Positions 1 through 6,613 of a stretch of 6,673 nt of DNA are shown one piece after another. The notes beneath the pieces were generated by a model. The model did not search any database. It was not told where the DNA came from and worked only from the letters and a program-made list of their open reading frames with translations. Origin of the DNA: an uncultured Lysobacteraceae bacterium (lineage in GTDB: Bacteria > Pseudomonadota > Gammaproteobacteria > Xanthomonadales > Rhodanobacteraceae); contig CAMLLF010000232.1 of NCBI GenBank assembly GCA_946480705.1, positions 1-6,673 on the forward strand, written 5' to 3'. Position 1 is the first letter of the stretch, and every line of letters starts with the position of its first letter. Both the position numbers and the translations under genes were made by a program.

Positions 1-804
1 GGTGTAGCGCCCCGCGGTCTGCCGGAACAGGATGTCGTTCATGTAGGCGCGGTATTCCGGCGCCGTTTCGGTCGACACGGCGTAGAGCATCGGACCGAGC
101 CACAGCGCGGTCGCCGCGGCGAAGCAGACGATGCCGAACAGCCAGCGGCCGACGCTGCGCTCGGGCCGCGAGACGCCGGGCCAGTCGCGCACGCGCGCAA
201 ACAGATACGGCACGAACATCAGCAGCGCGAGCACGCCGACGCCCTTGGTAATCACGCCGAGGCCGGCCGCAAAGCAGCCGAGCCAGTACGCGCGCCAGTC
301 CGGCCCGAGCAGGAAGTGTCGCAGCAGCCCGTAGTTCGCGAGCGTCAGGAAGAAGCAGACGGTCGGGTCGATCTGCGCGCGCTTGGCCTGATAGACGAAC
401 TGGAACGTGCACAGCAGCGCCGCCGCCGCATAGACGCCGACGCGATGGTCCCAGAGACGCCGGCCGAGATCGTAGACCAGCGCGAGCATGCCGAGACCGG
501 CGATCAGCGAGGGCATCAGGAACGCGACGCGCCAGTTGCCGAACAGCGAATAGAAGAACGCCTGCGCGGCCATGAACAGCGGCGGCTTGTCCGAATACAG
601 CTCGCTGCCGCGGTGCGGGATCAGCCAGTTGCCGGATTCGATCATCTGCTTGGCGACGAGCGCGAAACGCGGCTCGTCGGCCGGCCACGGATCTCGCAGG
701 CCGATGCCGGCGGCCAGCACGACGAGCGCGACGCCGGCGAGCAGCCAGAGCTCCTGCTGCCGGCTCAGGCGCCAGCCGAATGCATTGTTCGCAAAGTCAG
801 ACAT
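1..804 (-). CDS. ArnT/PMT-type membrane glycosyltransferase, N-terminal part (runs off left edge)
   Basis: The reading frame is open for 268 codons from ATG at 804 to the left edge with no stop, so the C-terminal half is outside the window. It resembles the GT-C glycosyltransferases of the ArnT/PMT (GT39/GT83) kind, which transfer a sugar from a polyprenyl-phosphate donor to lipid A or another envelope acceptor at the periplasmic face. Visible features are a first hydrophobic segment (about 19-36), then RDPWPADEPRFA (37-48) with the Asp-Glu pair (43-44) typical of the first periplasmic loop. Next come SDKPPLF (71-77), a KRAQIDP stretch (141-147), ITKG (185-188), and several further membrane helices (about 95-112, 122-138, 172-202, 221-243). 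The start is set by an in-frame TGA 21 bases upstream and a weak GGA about 9 bases before the ATG. It lies 142 bases after the kinase gene on the same strand, so it may or may not share its transcript. The substrate cannot be told from sequence. Confidence 0.85.
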   Translation of the reverse strand, partial: MSDFANNAFGWRLSRQQELWLLAGVALVVLAAGIGLRDPWPADEPRFALVAKQMIESGNWLIPHRGSELYSDKPPLFMAAQAFFYSLFGNWRVAFLMPSLIAGLGMLALVYDLGRRLWDHRVGVYAAAALLCTFQFVYQAKRAQIDPTVCFFLTLANYGLLRHFLLGPDWRAYWLGCFAAGLGVITKGVGVLALLMFVPYLFARVRDWPGVSRPERSVGRWLFGIVCFAAATALWLGPMLYAVSTETAPEYRAYMNDILFRQTAGRYT

Positions 805-946
805 GATCAGTTTTCCAGTTATTCATTTATCTCACAGCCGCGACGCCGGTTGTGCGGGCCTGCCCGATACGCCGGCGGAGAACGAAAGCACCGAGCATTT
901 CCGTTCGCCCGAATCGACGACGCATCGTGAAACACGGTTCCTGCAG
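805..946 (-). other. Gap between kinase gene and glycosyltransferase gene, with two imperfect hairpins
   Basis: Two inverted repeats lie here. At 880-906, GAACG pairs with CGTTC, followed after one mismatch by a few more pairs. At 845-876, GCCGG pairs with CCGGC around an inner CGGG/CCCG stem with a four-base loop. Read on the minus strand, neither is followed by a run of T, so they are not convincing intrinsic terminators; an attenuator or processing site is possible. Between the second hairpin and the glycosyltransferase ATG is a short AT-rich stretch (about 806-833) that stands out from the GC-rich surroundings. It could hold a promoter -10, but no matching -35 is clear. A 32-codon minus-strand frame (925-827) shows no resemblance to a response regulator and I do not call it a gene. 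Confidence 0.35.
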
Positions 947-3112
947 TCAATCCAGCGGCAGCCGCAGGCGGAAACTCGCGCCGCCGCCGGCGCGGCTGTC
1001 GGCGCGGATGCTGCCGCCGTGTTCTTCGACGATCTTCTTCACCACGGCGAGGCCGAGGCCGGTGCCGCGCGACTTGCTGCTCGTGTACGGCTCGTACCAG
1101 CGTTCGCCGAACCCCTCGGGCAGCCCCGGGCCATTGTCGGCGATCACGAGCTCGGCCCAATGGCGCCCCGCATCCTCCACGCGCGCGGTTGCGACTTCGA
1201 TGCGCGGCTTGGCCTGATCGCCGATCGCTTCGAGCGTGCGCACCGTCGTCGTTCCCACGGCCCATACCCGGGCGCCGTCGGCACGCAGGTTCAGTTCGTC
1301 GTCGGCGAAACGGCGGCTGATCTGCAGGCGCTGGTCGTTCTCGTAGAGATCGAGCACTTCGCCGATCAGCGCATGCAGCGCGAGCGGGCGCGGCGACAGC
1401 TGCGGCGGACGCGCATAGTCGCCGAATGCGTTGACGAGCGCCTTCAGCGCCTCGACCTGATTGACGATGGTGCGCGTCGCGCGGTCGAGAACCTCGGTGT
1501 CGTCGGCCGCAAGGCGGCCGATGAAGCGGCGCCGCAGACGTTCGGCTGCGAGCTGGATCGGCGTCAGCGGGTTCTTGACCTCGTGCGCGAGACGTCGCGC
1601 GACCTCGGCCCAGGCCGCGTCGCGCTGCGCGCGGTTGAGCAGGGTCAGGTCGTCGAACACGGCCACGTAGCCGGCGTGCTCGGTGCCGCCGCCGACGAGT
1701 TCGGTGCCGTGCAGCAGCAGCACGCGGCGCTCGCCCTCGCCTTCGCCGTCGATGACGACTTCCTCGCGCCACTCGCGCGCGTTCTCGCGCAGGTGGCGCA
1801 GCAGCGGATCGATCAGCGGCGCGAGCGAGGGCTTCGCGCTGCGCACGCTCGCGAGCGGCTGGCCGAGCTGGCGCGACAGCGCGACGCCGAGAATCGTGTC
1901 GGCGGCGCGGTTGGCCGTGCGCAGCACGCCGTCGCGGTCGACGCCGAGCACGCCGGCCGACAGGTGTTCGAGCACGGCGCGCAGATAGGCGCGCTGCGCT
2001 TCGGATTCCTCGGTGCTGCGCTGCGCGCGCGCGCCGGCGCGTTCGAGCTCGCGCTGCATCTGGTTGAACGAATTCAGCAGGAAACCAAGCTCGTCGCGGC
2101 TCGCGACCGGCAGCGGCGTGTCGTAGCGGCCGGCGCTGACCGCGCGTGTAGCAGCCGCGAGCCGGCCGATCGGCGCGACGAGACGCCGCGCGACGCCGAA
2201 CGCGGTCAGCAGCGCAAACAGCACCGACAGCAGCAGCACGAACGTCAACACGAGGCTGAAGGTCAGCTTCAGCGAGCCGCGCAGGAACTTGAGCCGGCGG
2301 AAATCGAAGCTCGCGGCTTCGACGCGCTGGGTCAGCGGGCGCAGTTTCTGCGGCAGCGGAAACAAGGTCTGCAGCAGGCGCGGCGAGCCGCTCGCGACGT
2401 TGCTTCGCACGAGCACGCGGAGCATGAGCTGGTCGCCGACCGGCTCGGCCGCGGCATAGCTGCCGCCGCCGGACAGGCGCATCAGGGTCGCCGCGTCGGG
2501 ATAGACCGGGTTAAGGAAGCGTGGATCGGAACTCGCCGTCGCGATCACCGTGGCGTTGTCGCCGAACACGGTCAGCTGGGTCGCGCCGAGCTGGTCGATG
2601 ACGCCGTCGAGTTCCGCCTGGATTTCGGCGTCCTCGCGCGTCTCGACCGAAGCGGCCAGCGCGTTGCTCGCATCCTGGCTGATGCGCAGCCGTTCATCCA
2701 CGTAGAGCCGGCCGATTTCCAGCGCGTCGTCGAGCGACTGCTCCAGGCGCACGCTGAACCAGGCATCGATCGTCGCGTTGAGAAAATTCAGCGCGAAGCC
2801 ATAGACGACGAGCACCGGCGGCACGGCGAGCAGCATCAGCATCAGCAGCAGGCGCCGCGTCAGGCGCGCGCCGGGCACTTCGCGCCGCGCGTCGGCGACG
2901 AGCCGCAGCAGGCGCAGGGCGATGACGACGATGAGCACGAGCAGCGCCGCGCTCGCGAAGATCACCATCCACGGATGCAGGCGGCCGAAGCGGTTGCTGC
3001 CGCTCGCCGCATCGCCGGCGAGCAGCAGCGCGCAGCCGAGCAGCGCCAGCACCGCGAGCGCCGGCAGCAGGCGTCGCGTGACCCAGGTCAGGCCGCCGGA
3101 GTACCAGGCCAT
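947..3112 (-). CDS. ntrY: NtrY-like membrane sensor histidine kinase with altered N-box
   Basis: This 721-residue protein has the NtrY layout. Membrane helices lie near 14-33, 46-70 and 87-112, followed by a sensor region (about 113-280) and a fourth helix (281-305). Then come a HAMP domain (about 303-356), a PAS-like domain (about 373-490), the His dimerisation domain with HEVKNPLTPIQ (phospho-acceptor His510), and the ATPase domain (about 574-720). G1 is DNGPG (659-663) and G2 is GTGLGLAV (683-690). Family members autophosphorylate and pass phosphate to the regulator NtrX, often in nitrogen, redox or envelope responses. The N-box region (613-629) reads GARVWAVGTTTVRTLEA and lacks the Asn that normally binds Mg-ATP, so activity is uncertain. 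The ATG at 3112 has GGA a few bases upstream and overlaps the end of the DUF4390 gene by 25 bases, which points to coupled translation. The frame stays open further upstream, but that part lies inside DUF4390 and looks unlike a kinase. No ntrX follows; the symbol rests on domain layout, so the ligand and partner are unknown. Confidence 0.88.
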   Translation of the reverse strand: MAWYSGGLTWVTRRLLPALAVLALLGCALLLAGDAASGSNRFGRLHPWMVIFASAALLVLIVVIALRLLRLVADARREVPGARLTRRLLLMLMLLAVPPVLVVYGFALNFLNATIDAWFSVRLEQSLDDALEIGRLYVDERLRISQDASNALAASVETREDAEIQAELDGVIDQLGATQLTVFGDNATVIATASSDPRFLNPVYPDAATLMRLSGGGSYAAAEPVGDQLMLRVLVRSNVASGSPRLLQTLFPLPQKLRPLTQRVEAASFDFRRLKFLRGSLKLTFSLVLTFVLLLSVLFALLTAFGVARRLVAPIGRLAAATRAVSAGRYDTPLPVASRDELGFLLNSFNQMQRELERAGARAQRSTEESEAQRAYLRAVLEHLSAGVLGVDRDGVLRTANRAADTILGVALSRQLGQPLASVRSAKPSLAPLIDPLLRHLRENAREWREEVVIDGEGEGERRVLLLHGTELVGGGTEHAGYVAVFDDLTLLNRAQRDAAWAEVARRLAHEVKNPLTPIQLAAERLRRRFIGRLAADDTEVLDRATRTIVNQVEALKALVNAFGDYARPPQLSPRPLALHALIGEVLDLYENDQRLQISRRFADDELNLRADGARVWAVGTTTVRTLEAIGDQAKPRIEVATARVEDAGRHWAELVIADNGPGLPEGFGERWYEPYTSSKSRGTGLGLAVVKKIVEEHGGSIRADSRAGGGASFRLRLPLD

Positions 3113-3678
3113 GTCCGTTCCACGACGGCCTGGCGCCAGGCGGGATCGACGAGCGCCGGCAGGCGCAGCGCGCCGGGCAGTGCCGCGCTGTCGAGCGCGA
3201 TGCGCAGGCGCTGGCGCTCGGAGCCGGCCGCGCGGATCGACGCGGCGGCGAGCGGCAGCTCCATGCGGCTGAATGCGGCGATCGCCGCCGCGCGCACGCC
3301 GAAGCTGCGCACGGTCGCGCGGTCGAGATCGCGCAACTGGTAGTTGCGCGACAGCGGGAAGTAGCGCAGTTCGAGCCGGTGGGTCTCGCGCTGGGCCTCG
3401 GTCCAGCCGAGCAGGCCGCGGCGCTCGCGCGTGAGTTCGAGCTGCAGCGTCAGCGGAATGCCGTGATCGAGCGCGTCGAGCATTTCGCCGCTCGGCTTCC
3501 AGTCGCATTCGACGACGAGCAGCGTGCCGCCGCCGCGCTGGTCGATGCGCGCTTCGCCGAGCGTCAGGCTGGCCTCGCCCGGCGCGCAGCCCTGCAGCGC
3601 GAGCCCGAGCAGCGGCGCCAGCAGCAGCGCGAGCGGCGCGCGGCCGCGGCTATGCGCTCTCTTTTTCCACAATGGCAT
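3088..3678 (-). CDS. DUF4390 family protein, putative lipoprotein
   Basis: This predicted protein of 196 residues is recognised as DUF4390 by its position between rsmB and an ntrY-like gene, by its length, and by the core ELRYFPLSRNYQLRDL (103-118). The family has no established biochemical function. The N-terminus has basic residues (KK, RGR), a hydrophobic segment (about 14-29) and ends LALQGC, so Cys31 could be a lipidation site followed by Ala-Pro. This would make it an envelope lipoprotein, probably sorted to the outer membrane because no Asp follows the Cys. The Gln before Gly-Cys is not the commonest lipobox, so plain export is also possible. I chose ATG at 3678; another in-frame ATG at 3690 adds four residues (MVSF) and cannot be excluded. 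The start lies inside the 3' end of rsmB (29-base overlap) and the stop lies inside the kinase gene, so its translation is probably coupled to both. A role in presenting or modulating a signal to the adjacent kinase is a guess from position only. Confidence 0.8.
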   Translation of the reverse strand: MPLWKKRAHSRGRAPLALLLAPLLGLALQGCAPGEASLTLGEARIDQRGGGTLLVVECDWKPSGEMLDALDHGIPLTLQLELTRERRGLLGWTEAQRETHRLELRYFPLSRNYQLRDLDRATVRSFGVRAAAIAAFSRMELPLAAASIRAAGSERQRLRIALDSAALPGALRLPALVDPAWRQAVVERTWPGTPAA

Positions 3679-4951
3679 AAAAGAAACCATCCATGCCGCC
3701 CGTTCCCGGCAGGTTCTGGCGACCGGCGCCCGCGGCGCGGCCAAAGCGCGAGGGTATCGCGTCGACGGCGCGCGCGTCCGGCGTGCGCGCGAGGAACGCG
3801 TCGATCTGTGCGGCGTTCTCGCGCGAGAGGATCGAGCAGGTCGCATAGACCAGGCGGCCGCCCGGCCGCAGCAGCGGCCACAGCGCATCGAGCAGTTGCG
3901 CCTGTTCGGCCGCGGCGCGGTCGACGTCGCCGGAACGCCGGTGCAGGCGGATGTCGGGCTGGCGCCGGATCACGCCGGTCGCGGTGCACGGCGCGTCCAG
4001 CAGGATGCGGTCGAACGGCCGGCCGTCCCACCAATCGGCGACCGCGGCATCGCCGGCAATCGCAGCGGCGGCGAGGCCGAGCCGCGCGAGGTTGTCGCGG
4101 ACCTGCGCGAGCCGCTGCGGATCGCGATCGAGCGCGACGAGATCGAGCGTGTGACGTTCCAGGCAATGCGCGGTCTTGCCGCCGGGCGCGGCACAGGCGT
4201 CGAGCACGCGCAGGCCGTCGCGCAGATCGAGCAGGTCGGGCGCGAGCTGTGCCGCGCCGTCCTGCACCGAGAAGTCGCCGCTCGCATAGCCCGGCAGCGC
4301 GGTCACGTCGGTGCTTTCCTCGAGCACGATCGCATCGGGCAGCCAGTCGTGCGCGGCAGCGGCATGGCCTGCGCCGAGCAGCCGATCGACGAGGACGGCC
4401 GACGTCGTACGGCGCCGGTTCGCACGCAGCACCAGCGGCGCGGGCGCGTTGTTCGCGGCGAGGATCCCGTCGACATCGTCCGGCCAGTCGCGCGCGAACT
4501 GCTGCACGAGCCAGTCCGGGTGCGCGCTCGCGAGCAGGCGATCGGCGCCGATCGCGACCTCGAGCGCGGCGCGTTCGCGCAGGAAGCGGCGCAGCACCGC
4601 GTTGACGAGACCGGCGAGCTGCGGACGCTTGAGCGCGCGCACGGCATCGACCGTGCCGGCGACCGCGGCATATTCCGGCAACGCCATGACGGCGAGCTGC
4701 ACGAGTCCGATCACGAGCAGCGCATGCACGACGGGCTCGCGTCCGCGCAGGGGTTTCTGCAGCAGCCTGCCAAGCACCGCGTCGTAGCGCAGCCACCAGC
4801 GCGCGCCGTCGCGCAACAACGCCGAGACGAACGCGCGGTCGCGCGGATCGGACAGTCGCGGCGCGACCTCGGCGAAGGCGCTGCGCAGCGAAACGCCGCC
4901 GCGCACGATCTGGTCGAGGGCCTGCGCGGCGAGTGCGCGCGCGTCGTTCAT
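3650..4951 (-). CDS. rsmB: 16S rRNA (cytosine(967)-C5)-methyltransferase RsmB
   Basis: This is a cytoplasmic SAM-dependent enzyme that methylates C967 of 16S rRNA. The 433-residue length is normal for the family. Residues of about 5-128 form the NusB-like RNA-binding domain, including the [12 protein letters not shown] and [12 protein letters not shown] stretches. The Rossmann methyltransferase domain follows, with SAM motif [10 protein letters not shown] (251-260), an acidic residue in LVALDRD (271-277) and GDA (300-302). It also has [16 protein letters not shown] (319-334; Cys322) and YATCSI followed by SRENA (369-380). Cys372 is expected to be the nucleophile and Cys322 the releasing residue of the two-cysteine m5C enzymes. 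The start codon overlaps the fmt stop as ATGA. No clear Shine-Dalgarno sequence precedes it, so translation probably depends on ribosomes finishing fmt. The frame is open upstream of 4951 but that part is fmt antiphase sequence. All key residues are present and nothing suggests inactivation. Confidence 0.97.
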   Translation of the reverse strand: MNDARALAAQALDQIVRGGVSLRSAFAEVAPRLSDPRDRAFVSALLRDGARWWLRYDAVLGRLLQKPLRGREPVVHALLVIGLVQLAVMALPEYAAVAGTVDAVRALKRPQLAGLVNAVLRRFLRERAALEVAIGADRLLASAHPDWLVQQFARDWPDDVDGILAANNAPAPLVLRANRRRTTSAVLVDRLLGAGHAAAAHDWLPDAIVLEESTDVTALPGYASGDFSVQDGAAQLAPDLLDLRDGLRVLDACAAPGGKTAHCLERHTLDLVALDRDPQRLAQVRDNLARLGLAAAAIAGDAAVADWWDGRPFDRILLDAPCTATGVIRRQPDIRLHRRSGDVDRAAAEQAQLLDALWPLLRPGGRLVYATCSILSRENAAQIDAFLARTPDARAVDAIPSRFGRAAGAGRQNLPGTGGMDGFFYAIVEKESA

Positions 4952-5892
4952 GCGGCCGGCCGGCGCAGATCGGGCCGCGCGTTCAGATAGTCGAGTACGG
5001 CCATGCGGCGTCCGCCGGCGCGCTGCAGTTCGCGGATGCGCAGCAGGCCGTCGCCGGTCGCGATGTCGAGGCCGTCGCGGCTTGCGGCGACCACGCTGCC
5101 CGGCGTGGCGCTCGCGGATCCGGGCAGCGCGTCGGCGGCCCAGATGCGCAGGCGCTCGCCGGCGACATCGGCTTCGGCGACCGGCCACGGATTGAATGCG
5201 CGGACCTTGCGCTCGATCGCCGCAGCCGCATCGCGCCAGTCGACCAGCGCCTCGGCCTTGTCGAGCTTGTGCGCGTATTCGACGCCGTCCTCGGGCTGCA
5301 CCCGGCTGGCCGGACGCGCGCGCGTCGCGACGAGCTGCGCCAGCTGCCGCGCGAGCACCTGCGCGCCGCAGGCCGAGAGCCGGTCATGCAGCGAACCGCC
5401 GGTCTCGCGGGAGATGTCGTCCAGTTCGACGCAGTCGATGACCGGTCCGGTATCGAGACCCTTCTCCATCTGCATCAGGCAGACCCCGCTGCGCGCATCG
5501 CCGGCGAGCACGGCGCGCTGGATCGGCGCGGCGCCGCGCCAGCGCGGCAGCAGCGAGGCGTGCACGTTCCAGCAGCCGAAGCGCGGGAGGTCGAGGACTT
5601 TCTGCGACAGGATCAGGCCGTAGGCGACGACGACCATGAGATCGGGCGCATGCGAGGCGAGCGCTTCGCGCGCCTCGGGACTGCGGAAATTCTCGGGCTG
5701 ATCGACGCGCCAGCCGTGCGCGAGCGCGAATTCCTTGACCGGGCTCGCGGCGAGCTTGCGGCCGCGACCGGCCGGACGGTCGGGCTGGGTGTAGACGGCG
5801 GCGATCTCGATGCCGGGCTGGACGCAGGCGTCGAGGCAGGGCACGGCGAATTCCGGCGTTCCGGCGAACACCACGCGCAGGGGCGATGTCAT
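4948..5892 (-). CDS. fmt: Methionyl-tRNA formyltransferase
   Basis: This enzyme uses 10-formyl-tetrahydrofolate to formylate Met on initiator tRNA, which allows normal initiation with fMet. The protein has 314 residues, the usual size. The N-terminal Rossmann domain opens with [13 protein letters not shown] (6-18) and contains the loop [11 protein letters not shown] (36-46). The catalytic core [20 protein letters not shown] (108-127) carries Asn109 and His111, with Asp147 in EKGLDTGP (143-150); these match Asn106/His108/Asp144 of the E. coli enzyme. The C-terminal tRNA-binding domain shows [14 protein letters not shown] (206-219) and RAFNPWP (231-237). Only five bases separate the def stop from this ATG and no Shine-Dalgarno sequence is visible, so re-initiation after def is likely. 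Its end overlaps rsmB by four bases. The adjacent def removes the formyl group that this enzyme adds. Confidence 0.98.
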   Translation of the reverse strand: MTSPLRVVFAGTPEFAVPCLDACVQPGIEIAAVYTQPDRPAGRGRKLAASPVKEFALAHGWRVDQPENFRSPEAREALASHAPDLMVVVAYGLILSQKVLDLPRFGCWNVHASLLPRWRGAAPIQRAVLAGDARSGVCLMQMEKGLDTGPVIDCVELDDISRETGGSLHDRLSACGAQVLARQLAQLVATRARPASRVQPEDGVEYAHKLDKAEALVDWRDAAAAIERKVRAFNPWPVAEADVAGERLRIWAADALPGSASATPGSVVAASRDGLDIATGDGLLRIRELQRAGGRRMAVLDYLNARPDLRRPAA

Positions 5893-5897
5893 CGGGG

Positions 5898-6398
5898 TCA
5901 GGCGCTGCGACGCTGCTTTTCGAGCTTCTTGCGCACCATTTCGCGCTTGAGCGGCGAAAGATAGTCGACGAACAGGCGACCGGCCAGATGATCCATCTCA
6001 TGCTGGACGCAGACCGCGAGCAGGCCGTCGGCCTGAAGCGTGAACGTCTTGCCGGACGCGTCCTCGGCCTCGACCGTGATCAGGTTCGCGCGTTCGACGT
6101 CGGCGAAGATGCCCGGCACCGACAGGCAGCCTTCCTGGTAGGTCTGGATGCCGTCCTTGGCGAGGATGCGCGGATTGCAGAAGACGTGCGGCTGGTTCTT
6201 TTCTTCGGACACGTCGAGCACGAGCAGTTGCTTGTGCACGTTGACCTGGGTCGCCGCGAGCCCGATGCCGGGCGCCTCGTACATGGTTTCGAACATATCG
6301 GCCACGAGACGGGCCAGTTCGGGCCCGAACTCGGTCACGGGCAGCGCCTTGGTCCGCAGGCGCGGGTCGGGAAATTCCAGGATCGTCAGCTTGGCCAT
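5898..6398 (-). CDS. def: Peptide deformylase
   Basis: This metalloenzyme removes the formyl group from the N-terminal Met of new proteins as they leave the ribosome. The 166-residue protein has all three family motifs: GIGLAATQV (44-52), EGCLS (89-93) and HEMDH (133-137). Cys91, His133 and His137 are the expected metal ligands and Glu134 the catalytic base, one residue offset from E. coli. The basic tail ([14 protein letters not shown]) resembles the C-terminal helix that binds the ribosome in other deformylases. The ATG at 6398 is preceded by GAGGT eight bases upstream, the best ribosome site in the window. The start [14 protein letters not shown] aligns with the family; the frame stays open to 6581 but that extension is unlike deformylase. 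It is the first gene of the minus-strand operon and faces the plus-strand gene at 6614. Confidence 0.98.
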   Translation of the reverse strand: MAKLTILEFPDPRLRTKALPVTEFGPELARLVADMFETMYEAPGIGLAATQVNVHKQLLVLDVSEEKNQPHVFCNPRILAKDGIQTYQEGCLSVPGIFADVERANLITVEAEDASGKTFTLQADGLLAVCVQHEMDHLAGRLFVDYLSPLKREMVRKKLEKQRRSA

Positions 6399-6422
6399 GG
6401 GGGCTACCTCGAAAGAATCTGC

Positions 6423-6482
6423 GCGGAAGTTGGCGGAAGCAGGTTCCGTTCCACGCGTAACATGCGGAAATTCTACGCGGAA
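6423..6482. repeat. Four copies of GCGGAA upstream of def
   Basis: The hexamer GCGGAA occurs at 6423, 6433, 6464 and 6477 on the plus strand, that is, in the leader or promoter area of def. Start-to-start distances are 10, 31 and 13 bases; the first two are close to whole helical turns. An opposite-strand relative (TTCCGTTCC) lies between the second and third copies. This could be a binding site array for a regulator or chance in GC-rich DNA; I know of no named site that matches. Confidence 0.3.
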
Positions 6483-6520
6483 TTGTCCGCGGCGGGGGGA
6501 GCCGCCGGCGGTCGCGCGGC

Positions 6521-6535
6521 GGCCGGACCCCGGCC
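6521..6535. repeat. Short perfect GC hairpin in the divergent promoter region
   Basis: GGCCGG and CCGGCC form a perfect six-base stem with a three-base loop (ACC). Just to its left, GCCGCC (6501-6506) can pair with GGCGGC (6518-6523), which would compete with it. The element lies 15 bases upstream of the proposed -35 of the plus-strand gene. No T-run follows on either strand, so it is not a standard terminator. Its role, if any, is unknown. Confidence 0.35.
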
Positions 6536-6550
6536 TCGGGCGGACACGGC

Positions 6551-6578
6551 TTGCGTGTGCATTTTCTTCGGCTACACT
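6551..6578 (+). promoter_or_regulatory. Sigma-70-type promoter for the plus-strand gene at 6614
   Basis: A -35 TTGCGT (6551-6556) and a -10 TACACT (6573-6578) are separated by 16 bases. The -35 keeps the TTG core and the -10 keeps TA and the final T of the consensus. Transcription would start near 6585, giving a leader of about 30 bases before the ATG at 6614. No equally good pair is seen for def on the other strand, where only an isolated TAGAAT (6475-6470) stands out. Confidence 0.6.
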
Positions 6579-6613
6579 CACGATGCCCTTGGGGAATCAG
6601 GTAATTGGCGGCC

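Noticed and set aside
827..925. A 32-codon minus-strand frame in the kinase-glycosyltransferase gap
   Set aside because: It has no well-placed ribosome site, Arg-rich composition and no likeness to a response regulator or known small protein; it is probably chance.
2221..2246. CAG-rich runs that look like a simple repeat (also near 2830-2850 and 3018-3030)
   Set aside because: They are codons for Leu-rich membrane helices of the kinase read on the other strand, not an independent repeat.
572..3343. A 923-codon plus-strand open frame antisense to the kinase gene
   Set aside because: It runs across the ends of three well-supported minus-strand genes. Its product is dominated by Arg, Ala, Gln, His and Glu with no domain, as expected for the opposite strand of a GC-rich gene.
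3113..3508. N-terminal extension of the kinase to ATG at 3508
   Set aside because: The extension lies inside the DUF4390 gene in another frame and is Arg/Ala-rich. ATG at 3112 has a ribosome site and begins a membrane segment.
3379..4990. Long plus-strand frames over DUF4390 and rsmB (3379-4605, 3524-4990)
   Set aside because: They are opposite-strand shadows of rsmB, whose motifs are complete; their products are Arg/Ala-rich without recognisable motifs.
4933..5964. Plus-strand frame of 343 codons over fmt
   Set aside because: It is antisense to fmt, which has all its catalytic residues, and it has no recognisable domain.
6470..6475. TAGAAT on the minus strand as a -10 for def
   Set aside because: The hexamer is a fair match but no -35-like sequence lies 16-18 bases upstream, where the DNA is a run of C on that strand; not enough to call a promoter.
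6399..6581. N-terminal extension of def to ATG at 6581
   Set aside because: The extra residues do not resemble deformylase, while ATG at 6398 has a strong GAGGT site and gives the normal family length.
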